NCBI GenBank assembly: GCA_037176845.1
Contig: JAYKXP010000157.1
Location: 37,719 to 101,718, forward strand
Reading direction: 5' to 3'
Length of the DNA stretch: 64,000 nucleotides
Source of the DNA: Paramarasmius palmivorus
Lineage: Eukaryota > Basidiomycota > Agaricomycetes > Agaricales > Marasmiaceae
Shown: positions 1 to 11,865 of the stretch, in pieces
Numbering within the stretch: position 1 is the first letter of the stretch
Layout of the letters: every line of letters begins with the position of its first letter
Made by a program: the position numbers and the translations under genes
The notes under the pieces: model-generated
Told to the model about the DNA's origin: nothing
Databases searched by the model: none
Seen by the model: only the letters and a program-made list of their open reading frames with translations

Positions 1-234
1 CTGCAATGGCTCCTGTGATGGTGTCTCCTGCTCCAGCTCTTCCTGCTCCTCCTGTGGTGGTAGGTCAAGCACCTGCTCCTCCTCTGGTTCTGAACTGTCA
101 TCACCTTCACCTTCAACCCCCAGCACATCCAATAGCAACAGAGTCAGCTGAGAATTTTCTTTCTGAATCTGCTGGTATGTTGACTTTGTCACTGGTGCCA
201 TAAGCTTCTTGATGTTACCAGCCATAGGAAGCAT
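1..234 (-). CDS. Partial ORF, glutamate/glutamine-rich, open at window edge
   Basis: An open frame on the minus strand starts at an ATG at 234 (MLPMAGNIKKLMAPV) and runs off the left edge without a stop. After about 40 residues it becomes strongly acidic and Gln-rich (GEGDDSSEPEEEQ, then PPQEEQEE). No domain is recognisable. The in-frame stop just upstream of the ATG supports this start. Given the surroundings it is probably the N-terminus of a transposon ORF, but a chance frame in low-complexity DNA is also possible. Confidence 0.3.
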   Translation of the reverse strand, partial: MLPMAGNIKKLMAPVTKSTYQQIQKENSQLTLLLLDVLGVEGEGDDSSEPEEEQVLDLPPQEEQEELEQETPSQEPLQ

Positions 235-410
235 ATCTCAAACAGTCAATGGAAGAATATTGGATGTGATGGATTGGGCAATCAATTCATCTGCTGTTGC
301 CTGTGCACTGTAATACTGTTGTTTTGAAAGACACAACAGGTACAGGTTGGCCATTGGAGACAAATGCAGAAATTCAGACTGCTGCAACAAAGTAATCCCC
401 ATCTGACAAT

Positions 411-529
411 GTTAGAATCTATATCAAAGTATTAACAGTGAAACTGATCAATAACAATGGCTAGAACTCAATGGAATTGACTGTGATCACTCAAAAGTGT
501 TGATAATAGTAACTTTTGTATTGAAAATG
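411..529 (+). repeat. Left member of a ~110 bp inverted repeat pair
   Basis: Starts GTTAGAATCTATATCAAAG and is the reverse complement, with a few mismatches and a short indel, of 2713-2818. The pair bounds about 2.4 kb and looks like the terminal inverted repeats of an old DNA transposon. I found no convincing target duplication. Confidence 0.65.
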
Positions 530-1489
530 CCAAAAAAAAACTGAAGCTGTACAGGTTCAATTTTTTCTACTTGCAGCATAGAGCCTTTCTTGATGTTCTT
601 GGGAAGAGTGTCCAGAAAAAGGCAAAAAGGAGTGTACAGGTGCATTTGCAGTATACTTTGTGTAGAGCCTTTTTTTTCTAATTCCATTTGCACAACACAT
701 CAAGGAATGAGCTGCTCCTGATGAAGTTCCTGTCTCCATGCCCAGGATTGCATTCATTCCCTATGTGGGGAACAAAGGCCCAACCAAAAAGAAAGCCAAA
801 CTGATGAGTCATACATCTGTTGTGCACAAAAAAATCATCACCCTGCACCTAGCTATATATATTTCCTGTGAGGCTGGAAGATCTTAAAAAGATAAAGGAG
901 AAGAACAAAGGATAGAATCACCCATGAGCAATTGGTGCAGAAGATAGTGGATAATGAGGCAGACAAGACCATGTTCTTCATGCTAGATGAAGAGGGGCAC
1001 ACTCTTGGAAGACTGTTGGGGTGGAGAGTAGCATTATCTAACAAAGAAGAATTGCCAAAGCCAGTGCTGAGTGTGGGATATTTTTTTTCAGTTTGTTTTA
1101 TTACTAATGAGGCTCTGACAACTGTACCCAAATAATACTACTTTGTTTCAGTGAATTCACCTACTACTATGACTGTTTTCAGTGTACAAAAGCACTCTAC
1201 TGTGGCATAGTTGTGCAAGTGTGGTTTGGCATGATCAGAGTTGCTGCACTTAGAGATATCTACTCAAGTGTTGGATCAAGAGGGGTGAATTCACTTTGTA
1301 TCAGGTGAACTCACTTGAGATCAGTTTGTTGAAGTTCTAGTAATGTACATAGGTTCAGTACAGGTATGTGGGTGCTTCTATAAGCATTTTATGTGCTCCA
1401 AGGGCTATATCAAGCTGGTCTTGGGCTCAGTCTACACTGCCTTGAGTTGTATGACTCTACCAAAGTGAAACTACAGCACAACTGCTGGA
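530..1489. other. Decayed repeat interior without a supportable gene
   Basis: AT-rich sequence between the inverted repeats. It contains overlapping short ORFs of 66-92 codons on both strands (for example 932-1135 plus and 853-1131 minus) that shadow each other and show no domain. Nothing here can be called as a gene. Confidence 0.5.
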
Positions 1490-1951
1490 AGAACAGCCAC
1501 CAAAACCATCTTCTGTAAAGTATGCAGGAGAACTAAACATAGTAATTCTCAACACTATCTTTAGTTTTGAAGGTCATATCAGCTGAATGTTTCCTGATGA
1601 ATTGAATCAAAGCTTCAGTAGTAACTTGAGGAGCAACATCAGTAGAACCAAAGAGCTGTAAGAGTCAGGCCTTAGTCCAGGTCTTGTTGGTAGTATCTGG
1701 ATTGAACTTGGGCATATATAGCGGATGACTTCCTTGATGCAATCTGAGGAGTGCTGATAGATGTAGTCGACCAGATTATTATCATCTGCAATGTTAGCAG
1801 CACAGCCATGAGCTTGAATCTTGCAAAGAAAATTAGTGGGGTATTTGCCATTGAAGTGAGGAGCATTCTGAGTACCTTCAATAGGCATAGGCATAGCAAG
1901 TAAATTGATACTTGTAGTTGGAGTGAGATTAGACATCCTAGAAGAATTAAA
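1490..1951 (-). pseudogene. Gag-like retrotransposon fragment
   Basis: The minus frame reads NAPHFNGKYPTNFL, then DDNNLVDYIYQHSSDCIKE, then FNPDTTNKTWTKA, a stop, and LLQLFGSTD. This resembles the N-terminal part of Gag of fungal LTR retrotransposons, where a target-binding stretch with conserved Trp and Phe precedes the zinc knuckle. An in-frame TGA interrupts it near 1670 and another stop ends it, so it is dead. It lies inside the 411-2818 inverted repeats, so either a retroelement fragment was inserted there or the element itself carried it. No protease or RT follows. Confidence 0.4.
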
Positions 1952-2712
1952 AGCGAGTAAGTGTTCAAGAAAAGATTCAAAGAGACTTAACTGATTAATG
2001 GTACATCTTGAGATTAGTAACTAGTAGAGCTTGCAAGTAACAGATTCTGCAGTATAGAACTTGCAGAAGATGATTCTAGAGTATAGAACCTGTAGGGTCA
2101 AAAAATGATGGTGGTTGAGATGAAAAATGATGATGTGGTGTAAGTGATTGATGGACACATTGATGACAGCAGTGGGTGCTTAGCATTTAACAATGTTGAC
2201 CAAGGTTACCTGAAAAGGCAAGTTGGTTCAGTAGATTGATGAGTCCCTCAGAAAACCAGATATTCCCCATGTTGGCCACCACTAATGTAGAGGGAACTGT
2301 TGTGAAGGTCAAATAATGAGGAAGAAGGTCAGGGACAGGTGTGTGAGTAGCAGAGAAAGAGGTAAGAGGATGTTGGAGTGCTTGGAGGTGTTCACAATTG
2401 ATTGAAGTAAGAAGTTAGTGTTGAATAAAGTGATGAAGTTGATGAAACACTTCTTCAACACTAAGTCCAACAAAATATACAAAGTCTGCTTTGGCACTCG
2501 AATTATGCTTATTCTACTGCACATACACTTGCATTCATGTTTATTTATCTTTTAGTTTACTTATTGAACCTACCTATGGTGTATGGGCATGTAGGAGTAT
2601 GTAAAACACATATTTTTGCATTTGTAGACAGTACTTTAATGCCTTGAGTAATCTATGTCACAATAGATACAAACAAACAGTTACATGTCACAGAGAGTTG
2701 ACACTTGGAACA

Positions 2713-2818
2713 CATTCTCAATACAAAAGTTACTCTTATCAACACTTTTGGGTGACTGTGAGTTCTAGTCATTGTTATTGATCAGTTTTACTGGTAATAC
2801 TTTGATATAGAGTCTAAC
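2713..2818 (-). repeat. Right member of the inverted repeat pair
   Basis: Reverse complement of 411-529, ending ...GATATAGAGTCTAAC. Shared blocks include ACTGATCAATAACAATG and CAAAAGTGTTGATAA read in the left-arm orientation. Confidence 0.65.
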
Positions 2819-5681
2819 AGGGTGGCCTGAAAAATTGCTTGACTCAGGTTATGTGCCAGATTCTGAGATGCATTGAGAATGACTTGCATTAGCATCGGAC
2901 ATCTTGAAGATTAGGCTCCATATAAGTTTGCCTGGAGTTTTGTGAGCTTAACCTTGACGTGCAATTCACCTTCACAAGAGGACCTTAGCACATTTGCCCA
3001 GGATCTAGCACTTGAGATGCCGTAGGGCTCTGATTGTGTTCTGTAATGGATTGCTCAGAATGTGTCTACCAACATGATTGCCATTATATGTATCCTTTTG
3101 TATGTTGACTGGAACTACATATGTCCATTCCTCCAGTGCCCAAGAGGTGGATGACACTCACTGAGGGTGAGAATTATGAACAGACCCTACTTTGGCTCCA
3201 TTGAACACACCCTGGTTGGTCCCTAGTAGTATCTCCTGACACCCCTGACTCAGACTGTCTTTAGGGTGTCAACCCTTGGCCATGTAGCTGCACACCATCA
3301 GCTCCCCAAAAGCAGACACAGATCCTCACAGAATATTCCTTCAGAATCTGGGAAAGAAAATGCAAAGGAGCAGAACACCAGATCTGTGAATATTATAACT
3401 CAAGACTTGCCATAGCCAGGAGGAAGGAGGATTCACAGCTCATAGGAATTCTTCAAGTGCAAAAGGAAGAGGCACTAGAGAGACTAAAAGTTTCTGTGAA
3501 CAGTAAGAGAAGCCAGTCCCAGTTCCTTTAAAATATTTGTGATGATACTGCAGTTTCTACAGGAGCACATGTACTGACACGAGCTGCAGCAGCGAGAATG
3601 GTCAAGTCCCAAACAAGTGAAGTACCATGAAGTCTAGGCTTGCAATATTGTATGGTATAAATACAGAAATGCCTCTTTAGAAAGCTGGTTATAATGATTG
3701 CATACCCAATTAATCAACAGAGGATCCTGTTCTACTCTTGTACCCACAATGCATATCTACCTCTCTTCCCCACTTGGAGCAACTACAACAGACTCAGCCA
3801 GGCTGTTCAAGGCTGTTCACATGCATTCATTCCTCTCACCTTGCCCAAGGACTTTCCAGTCCAACTGGGAACATCAAACTCAGGATCTCAGCATGTGCAG
3901 TTTACAACTTCCAAGGCCCTGGAATTTAACATTCTTGAATTATTGGTCTAGTCATGAAGGTCAATGTGGTCCTCCCTTGTCACTTTTTGGAAGCTATTGT
4001 TGCATTTGTGGTTCACAACTCCCAAGGGCTACTTTCAAGTTAATTCACCCCTTCCATACACACCAGAGAGTTATACTGGCTCGGGCATCACTTGGGACTG
4101 ATGGCAAGAGAAGGCCTTAGTTTTGGTGGCATTGTACCATCAACACCACCTAGAAGGAATGCCATTTCCTGCCTTCAGAGGGGGTCTACAGGCGTGAGGC
4201 TTATTTAAGATGGTGAGTTCTTTGACTTGGAAACACTATGACCATGCTGATTAATGTTCATTTTGATAGTCATAAAGCTGAAGGTTGTACAAAGCACAAT
4301 GATACTTAACAAATGAAGTACTACCAGCTTCAATTCTGGGGGCATCCTCATTCAAATAGCTCGTTTATTGTTGGGGTTGTATGATGAGTCTGGCTGTCCA
4401 TGTCCTAGATATGCAGGTGCATCACATTTACCTGGCCAAAGAGTGAAGGAACCAAATCAAAATATTCTGTGTCTGACATACCATACTCTGGCATTCCACA
4501 AAGAGTTGTTGATAGACTGCCACTTCAGATCTGTCTGGGGTGTAGAAGCAATCTTTTCGTCAGTACTGCATCCTGTTCAAGTCTAGCTGTAGAAGAAAAC
4601 TGCTGTGGTGTTTGCTAGAAAAAAACAGGAGGAAATTGATATCAGAACCTGGTGCAAAAGATGTGGAGAATGTACCACAGACAGAGGATAATCATACAAG
4701 ACACCCAGCAAGCTGACCTCCTCTACAATCGAGATTCCAAGCCAAATGATGCGAGCATGGATTCTTTGTTGTGAATAGGTTGTGAAAGTTTCATGTACAA
4801 ACTAACCTGTGAAACGAGTCAGTGTATGAATAGAGGACTTATGATGAAACGTACCATCACTATGAGGATATGAGTAACATGGGATGTGTGTTTCCACTGT
4901 GACCGTTGGGGTAGTATAGAGATGAACATGGGCTGGGAGTTCAGGACATTTTCATAAGCTTGAATTTTGAATGGGACATTGTGAGCCAATCGGTGGGAAC
5001 ATCCAAATGTCTAGGGATGCAGAAAATCAGCCTTGGTAAGAAAAACACACAGGGGAGAGAACATACCAATACTGCTAGTAACACCTCTCCACCAAACCAA
5101 ATAATGCCTTGTAATCCCATAGCTACTTACACCTGACTAGTAGTCCATGGATTTGCAGCCCATCTGTTATTGTGTCCACATGATCCCAGTTTTGAAGATG
5201 AGATGTGTGAGATGAGTGATGTTGAGGAAGCTGTGATTTCTCTCTGATGCGCCTCTTGCTCTCAGTCCTTTTCCACCACAATCAGTTTTTCTGCTACTCA
5301 CAAAGTCGTCCAGTTCATCTCATTCATAGATATACGTGTCTCTCATGAACAGGTAGCAACTGGTGCATATTCTGTTGTCTCTATTGGCTAGTATCTATGG
5401 ATGGATGACTGATAGTCTCCCTAGTACCTTGTCCATGAAACCTTCTCCAACACTCTGACATGAGCTCTTCAGTCAACTCCAAAGATCCTCTCCCCTCCTC
5501 CATACAAAACATTCAGTAATTCTGCATTGACATTAGCTCTGACATGCTTGAATTTCCTGACACCTCAACTTTTATGCTGACTCCTGTTCATTGGTCACCA
5601 CACCTCCAAGTTAAAATTCACAATGCTCCTGTTATTGTCCACCATTTCTTGAACACCTATTGATATCCTTCCCAACTCAAC
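2819..5681. other. Repeat-derived region with no supportable gene
   Basis: About 2.9 kb of sequence with several short ORFs. The longest is 140 codons at 3698-4120 on the plus strand and has no recognisable domain. It also holds the first copy of an 83 bp direct repeat (4024-4106). I read this as decayed transposable-element sequence. Confidence 0.4.
4024..4106 (+). repeat. Direct repeat, copy 1
   Basis: About 83 bp, including CCAGAGAGTTATACTGGCTC and CATCACTTGGGACTGATGGC. It is repeated in the same orientation at 7350-7431 with a few substitutions. Both copies sit in decayed sequence and may be pieces of the same long element or LTR. Confidence 0.6.
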
Positions 5682-6164
5682 TTGACTTCTCAAGCTCACT
5701 ATCCGCAGCTTGTTCTGTTCAAAGGCACCATTGCAGATGAGAACCTTGTTATCCTTTTCCTGGTTCTCGATCTTGGGTGGTTGAGCATAGAACAGGCAGT
5801 TTCGAAGGGTTTGGTACCATTTGTTGGTTGGGTAGGCTCAACAAAGAACAAGAACAGCAGAGTCTCACCACTGAAAACTCAAACCTGCAATCCCTGTACC
5901 ACACCTGACATGGTTTTCAATAATACACCAACCTTGTCCTTACTCCTCACATCCTCCCACTCCAATGCCATCCAAATCCCTATCCAAACATACACTGTGG
6001 TAGGAATCGTTGACTCATACATGGTTTCACACTATGTTTTCTCGTTTATCATTGGACTTATTTTCGTTTACTTAATTTCCATCACATCCATAGTTATTGT
6101 TTTGTCTCATTTCACTCTCTTCTTACACTTTCACACACATCCAATCACTTTCATTGGCATGTAA
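5682..6164 (+). other. 160-codon ORF of unknown origin
   Basis: An open frame with a hydrophobic C-terminal third (around VFSFIIGLIFVYLISITSIV). I do not recognise a family. The composition is that expected of T-rich noncoding DNA translated in one frame, and there are no visible introns or promoter. It could be a broken polyprotein piece from an LTR element, given the purine tract and LTR-like end just downstream on the other strand. Confidence 0.2.
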
Positions 6165-6762
6165 CAACAAAACCAGACACCTGGTGGTGCCAGGATTGAG
6201 ACAGATGTTGCTGCTACATCTGATACCACACTCAAGCTGTCATGTCTGACATGGAGCCTGCCCACCTTCATTAGCCAAGCCAGTGGTGCTCTTTCCAGAA
6301 GCCAGGCATACTGTAAAGACCTGGACTGCAATAGATAGTATAGAATAGAAAAAGAATAGAGAATAGAAATACAAGACCAGTTACAGCCCATCTGAACTAT
6401 TGTTGGGGTCAATGACAACACAAACAAAGCCAAATTGAACACTGTGAGGCACTAGGAAGACTATATCGCTAGGTGGATTGAACAAATATAGCCAGAGGTG
6501 GTTGAAGTAAACACGGTGAGCACTGAGGATAACCATACAAATGTAGGCTGAGAGGTTTACAGTGTTAATTCCAAGACTACTGATCTAGATACAAGTACAT
6601 CATTTAAATATGAAAATAGAGTTTGTACAGAACAAATGATTGTAAATATTATATATATGGTGATGAAACTTAGGTGAAGATGTTAACATGGTATTATTAT
6701 GACAGTTTACGGCTATGAAGGCCACCTAGCTTGGTTAAAAAGGTTGGGGGTGTTCTATAGTC

Positions 6763-6790
6763 CTTACATTACCCCCTCCTCAAGACCTGA
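6763..6790 (-). other. Possible polypurine tract and LTR boundary (minus strand)
   Basis: On the minus strand TTGAGGAGGGGG is followed by a TGTAAGGACTATAG start, the arrangement of a polypurine tract directly before a 3' LTR. The other end of this LTR and a second copy were not found, so this is a suggestion only. Confidence 0.3.
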
Positions 6791-7349
6791 GCCCCTGCGA
6801 AGTAGCTGAAAGCTGTTGCTAAGCTGGTCAGCCATCACCTGAGTCTGTTACCTGATATGTGTGGGTCCCTGTTGGTTCAAATTTGCAACCACAGTTGAGT
6901 CACCAATTCCTTTCCTCAACCACCATCATGAGCCACTCCTCTATGCCTTCCTCTTCTCAAATGTCCGACACTGAGACCACTTATGTACCTAGTACACAAT
7001 CTATGACAATCAGCCTGGGATCTTGTGCAGCAGAGTGGTGCTTCTTTTCCCCTTGAACTACACTTCCAAAACTGGCTCATCTTTCTTGCCACTCTTGAAC
7101 ATGCTCATATGCCTGACTTTAATCACTTCATTTTCAAACGCAAATATGCTAGTTTTGCACTTTATTATTGTTGCATAAACCCATTATTAGTGGATATTGG
7201 TACATGGTATGCCCCACATGGGTATCTGACCACCACTAGTACTTCTACCAGTGGTTGTCTAAGTACAATCACCTCCTGAAAACTGTAGGGAGAAGGTCCC
7301 TAAGTGAAATCACTATGGACTACACCTAGATTACCTACCAGACGCACCA

Positions 7350-7431
7350 AAGGGATACTTTTAAGTTAATTTACCCCTTCATACACACCAGAGAGTTATA
7401 CTGGCTCAGGCATCACTTGGGACTGATGGCA
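7350..7431 (+). repeat. Direct repeat, copy 2
   Basis: Second copy of the 4024-4106 repeat in the same orientation, 3.3 kb downstream. The flanking sequences differ on both sides, so the repeated unit is short. Confidence 0.6.
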
Positions 7432-7833
7432 GAGGGGAAACTGATTGGAAATCACCAATGCCGGATATGGCAAGGGTTTAGAGACCTGTTGGCTGAAGTT
7501 GAACCTATTGATCGGAGTGGAGGCAAAGCTGTTCGAACTGTTGTTACAGTGGCGGAAGCAACGGGGACTGTGGAGGATTCTGCCCCCCCACTTGCATGTT
7601 ACACGTTGTATGTGGTTATCATACAAATAGATTGCTATTGTCTGATCAGAACTCTACCCAAGTCAGGCCCTAGCGCTTGTTTATGAGTGGTGGGTGCCTA
7701 TATCTAGTCAGCATCAATGCACAGTTACAAAGATAACAAGTTACTCACCAATAAGCCTAGACCGTTAACCACCCCTGTATTCAGTGTGAAGAGCTTGCCC
7801 TGTTGACTGCCCACTTGCTGTTTAGCTGTGAAA
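7432..7833 (-). pseudogene. Probable 3' remnant of the Plavaka transposase gene
   Basis: Just left of foldback A the minus strand reads AKQQVGSQQGKLFTLNTG and then a GTGAGT donor-like site. In Plavaka proteins the segment after the WHA block is a Lys/Gln-rich linker and a K-x-F-N-L-N-T motif, which this resembles. It would be the downstream half of the Plavaka gene at 9254-11345, separated from it by the foldback arm. Sequence further left (to about 7432) has no clear match. Weak evidence. Confidence 0.3.
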
Positions 7834-9253
7834 GACAAGACCTCCCGCAACTGTAGAGGAAAAGTTATCAAGGTAAATAAGAGGTACTGTCTGCTTTGGG
7901 TGCTTTCAAATTGGGAAGGATGATTCCCACACCTTCTGGAAAGGGAACAGGCCACTTTTTTCAGATCTGGAGATATTCCCACACCACTTTTGGCATCCCA
8001 AAATGGAAGGTGCTCTTTCCATGATGTAACAGTGCACTTTTTGGGCGCTTTTTTTGCGGAAAAATTATTCCCACACCTCCTGACATCATATGGGTGCCTC
8101 CCTACTCCGCTTTTGGCTTCCCAAAATGGAAGGTGGCCTTACCTCACTATTTTCCACATGGAATCAAATCATTGGGGGGCTATTGGGGCATGCTGGGGCT
8201 ATAAAAATTGCATTTTCAAGGGAATATGTTCTAATATGTTCTAAAAGCATGCCCCTGCAATTGGGGGGCAGGGGAATGCAAAAAAGTGGTCCAAATATGG
8301 TAATTCAGGAAAATGGCCTGCTGGATCTTGGGCTACAGGCCAGATATTGACATGGGGTAAGTTGGAGGACCTAGATACATTAAATACAAGCCTGGGGACA
8401 CTAAATAGTACATAGATTGGTGGGATAATGGTGCTTAAATATTATAAATACTGAAAATCTCCGAAATTAGGGGAATAAAATTACAGAATGGGATGTAGTG
8501 CAGATAGGGCTTAGATATTGTGAATCAGAGATGATATATATGTCCCCTTGATGGGTTTACAGTCCTGGGGAGCTGCCTATCTTTCCAGATTTACTACAGC
8601 TAAATTCGCTTTTCTTGGACATTAGTAATACTATACCATAGGGAATGATTGGGATGGGCTAATTCTTGTTTATAACCCACTTTTGGGTGTATAGATGATG
8701 AATATATACTTGCCCAAGCACTCCTGTATGTGCAACACCTTGTTTAATCCAATATATTGTACAGTTATGTAACACAGGCAGTAGCACATGAATAGCATCT
8801 CAGGGAAGCATCCCAGCACCAAGGAGAGTTCAGAATTGAGTTCAGGCACCCAAAATACACTTTCCTACTATGAAAGAACATTTTTTGAATACATCTGTAT
8901 GTTGCTACATAAAAAATACATAAAAAATCGCATTTTTAGGGGTTTTTTTGTACTGGAGCATGGAGATTGCTCCGAAAATCACCAAAAATGAATGATAGAC
9001 TGTTCACTATGCATAGAACAGGAATATCAACTGCCTCCATGAATTCAATCACAGAAATCCTTATGCCAGATGCATCAATTCCTGCATAATTACAGAAAAC
9101 ATGTACTATGAATGTAGTATTGCAAGGAGTGATCTGGGGGCTTGGGGAACCTCAAAATCAGATTCAGGATGAAAAATCAGTTAAGAATATATCCAGGTTT
9201 GAAAGAAATCCATCCACACTTGACTTCAATATGCATACATCAAGTTAAATGTA
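7834..9253 (+). mobile_element. Foldback repeat copy A (single arm)
   Basis: About 1.42 kb matching one arm of foldback B at 22859-24276, with more divergence than the other copies show. It lacks the outermost ~43 bp (TGACAGTTATCAG...), starting abruptly at GACAAGACCTCCCGCAAC. It ends at GTTAAATGTACAA inside what is the spacer of the palindromic copies. No inverted second arm is present. It interrupts the Plavaka transposase pseudogene, with CFEGLFPDKDFD...LLFALV on its right side. Confidence 0.85.
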
Positions 9254-11345
9254 CAATCACCAGAGCAAACAATAGCTCCTGGACAAGTCTATCAAAGTCC
9301 TTGTCTGGGAACAAGCCCTCAAAGCAGGGCAATGAACACTATAAAACAATTAGATGAGTTCATTTCAATGGGGAAGTAACATACCTAGAGAATGTCTTTG
9401 TAATCACAACCTGCAAGTTTCTTCATTTCAGAGACATTGTCATGAGTATCGTATAATTGAATGGCCAAAGGTTGGTGTGTGATGAAAGCTTCAAGAAGTT
9501 AGAAATAGTATAAGGAAATAACCTGTTGCACTCACTGATAATCAAGATTAGCTACAGCAGAGTTTCCTATGCTGTAGAGGAGATGAATGAGAAAAGCTTT
9601 CTGTACATTCAGTTCAAACTCATGAAGCAAGTCAACAATGAGTAACAAGTACACATCAAAGCCATGCTCCAAAAAACTTGTGGAAAATGTGTTCTAAAAC
9701 AATAGTTAGCAAAATGGTATGATTTGAAAATCTAACACATACTCGTGATGGTGTCATTGACTCACTGTCCAGGAGTATCTTGACCTTTGCACCCTCTGGT
9801 TTCTTGCCTTGTTCAAAGATCAACCTACAAGCTTCTTCAACCTCCTCCTGACACTCTTTGGTGTCCACTCGCTGGTGAACTATACACAGTACTTTATATC
9901 CTGTTTGGTTCCCAGTAGGCAAACGTCCCCCTTTTGAACCTTGCAATGTACATAAAGGCAGTTGCCCAAGTGTTTGATGCAGATGATGGTAACTCTAGAA
10001 GATACCTCAGTACATATCTTGACATGGAGGTAGATACTTACTTTTCAACATAGTTGGCAGAGTATGCAAAGAATTCAAACAAGAATTTGCATAGTCTGGC
10101 ATCTGCACACTTGAATACCTTACCGTCTCTGTATGCCTTGACAACCTCAGATTTGAGGATCATGGCATAGCCGGCTTGAATCACCTCTCGGTTGAGGAAC
10201 TGCATGATCTCTTCAGAGGGTATAATGCCAAACACTTCCTGGTACTTGTTCTTAACAAGATCAGGAAACTAAAATCAATCACATTAGCCACATGTCAATC
10301 AAAGTAACTGAAAACTCACTTTTGGCAGATATGCCAGGTGCAGAGCTGAGAAATTCATAGGCTGCGCTTGAGGGTACTTGGAATAGTTGGCTATCCAGAC
10401 ATATATTGGCCAGAGTTGTGCTGAACCAAAATTGGTGAGGTGTGTGGCATCTGAGAATAGAATCAACCACAATATGATGGCCTCAATTTCTTCATCATCC
10501 AACCCTTCCATCTGAGCTCATTCGATGTTGATAGCTCTATTTGAGGTATATGACTTGCCATAGACACAGGTGAATGTTTGATCCTGGTGTTCAGCAAAGA
10601 GCTTAAATGCCTTGAGATGATACTCATGAAAATTCTGGTCCTCAACTGCAGATCTGATTAAACCTAGCAAGTCTCAGTACCAAAATTCCATCTCAAACTT
10701 TGGAGCTTCCTCCTCTGATGTGGTAGTTTGATGTGGACATGGCATGGGGATAGAAATCTTTCCCTTTTGCCAGACATCACTTGCAGACCACAGTAGAGTT
10801 TTCTGGGCCACAGCTTGCTCAGCTATATGCCTATCGAGACACTTCTTCTCAGTAGCAGCATCAAATCCTGCAAGATCTTGACTGTGAAAGTCAGGGTTGG
10901 ACAAGCATTTAGCAAGGTCATTTAGAGAATCATTGGTGATGGTCTTCTTCTGAGCAGACCAGTCAATGAGTTCATATGATGCTGCAGAGCTGAATGGATG
11001 CCAATATGGCTTTACTGGCTCTTTCTTCTCCATGAGACCCATAGCAGATGCCAAGTGTTTGCTACAAGAAGGGCGCTCTTCTCCTGTATCAACCATGGGT
11101 GTATCTACAACATCAGCATCCTTGATATCAATATCAGGGCAATGTGAAGGCAGTTTTGTATCATAGATACGGAAGAGCCTATGGTTGTTAGGCTGAGTGT
11201 GGACATATGTGCATTGTATTGAAGGTGGTTGTTGGTGTTTGGGGAGCAGGTGCAGGACTAGGTGGCTGAGGTGGTGGTGGTGGTGGTGGTGGTGGTGGAG
11301 TAGGTGGAGTAGGTGGTCATGTAGTTGCACTTCTGACCGCATTCT
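9254..11345 (-). pseudogene. Plavaka-type transposase, decayed
   Basis: Reading right to left, blocks characteristic of basidiomycete Plavaka transposases appear in order: a Pro-rich linker; PYWHPFSSAASYELIDW; a DDEEIEAIILWLILFSDATHLTNFGSA region (10480-10400) followed by LWPIYVWIANYSKYPQAQP and HLAYLPK; LPDLVKNKYQEVFGIIPSEE; KCADARLCKFLFEFFAYSAN; CIKHLGNCLYVHC; GFDVYLLLIVDLLHEFEL; YDTHDNVSEMKKLAG; and CFEGLFPDKDFDRLVQELL. Several joints fall at plausible short introns, but there are also frame breaks and stops. The C-terminal part is displaced by foldback A. Plavaka elements are CACTA-related cut-and-paste transposons. I could not find the element ends. Confidence 0.8.
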
Positions 11346-11549
11346 TGAATGTGCTCAAGAGTGAGCTAATGCTATATTGCTTGAATTGTGATGGAGCCTT
11401 TCTCTTCTGCTTGCCAGAGATAAACCTCAGTGAAAACCTGCACGATTCTCACCGATTGATGTCAATTGATGTTGCAAAAATAGATATCAATAGATAAAAT
11501 GAGCATAAAGCGATACAAATCACCAAATGTTTTCTTTTATTTCTATTCA
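11346..11549. other. Short spacer between Plavaka remnant and the 6.3 kb element
   Basis: About 200 bp with no gene. It ends in TTCTATTCA (11541-11549), the left copy of the target duplication of the next element. Confidence 0.6.
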
Positions 11550-11559
11550 TAGACTCGCT

Positions 11560-11662
11560 ACCAGTCGCGTTCGCCGTGTGTTGCGGGGACAAGCGGATTT
11601 ATTTGTACTTGATGTGTTGTTGTTTGGTGGGCAAATAAGGTACACACGGCGAAGCGACTGGT
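11560..11662. repeat. Left subterminal hairpin of the 6.3 kb element
   Basis: The stem is ACCAGTCGCGTTCGCCGTGTG (11560-11580) paired with CACACGGCGAAGCGACTGGT (11643-11662). The two arms match over 20 positions with one extra base, and the loop is about 62 bp. The outer arm overlaps the terminal inverted repeat. It may be a paired transposase-binding site or a DNA structure recognised in transposition. Confidence 0.8.
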
Positions 11663-11865
11663 CCAATTCGCACGGTTTTGAGAGAGTCACCAATTGTGAC
11701 AACGGACTTAGAATTCTCGCGTGCCGTATACCCCGCTTTACACCTACGTTTCCTTTCCCCTCCGTTATTCTGTCGTCCGATTGTCATCCACTAGGAATTC
11801 AACCAAATTTCATGTACATTAATCAAGTCACAATGGAAATACACTATTCAAGACCCAAATTACGA

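Noticed and set aside
3698..4120. 140-codon plus ORF as a possible gene
   Set aside because: No recognisable domain, three overlapping frames of similar length and part of a repeated sequence; kept only as repeat-derived DNA.
11258..11310. TGG/CCA trinucleotide run
   Set aside because: It encodes a proline linker in the Plavaka frame on the minus strand; ordinary low-complexity sequence.
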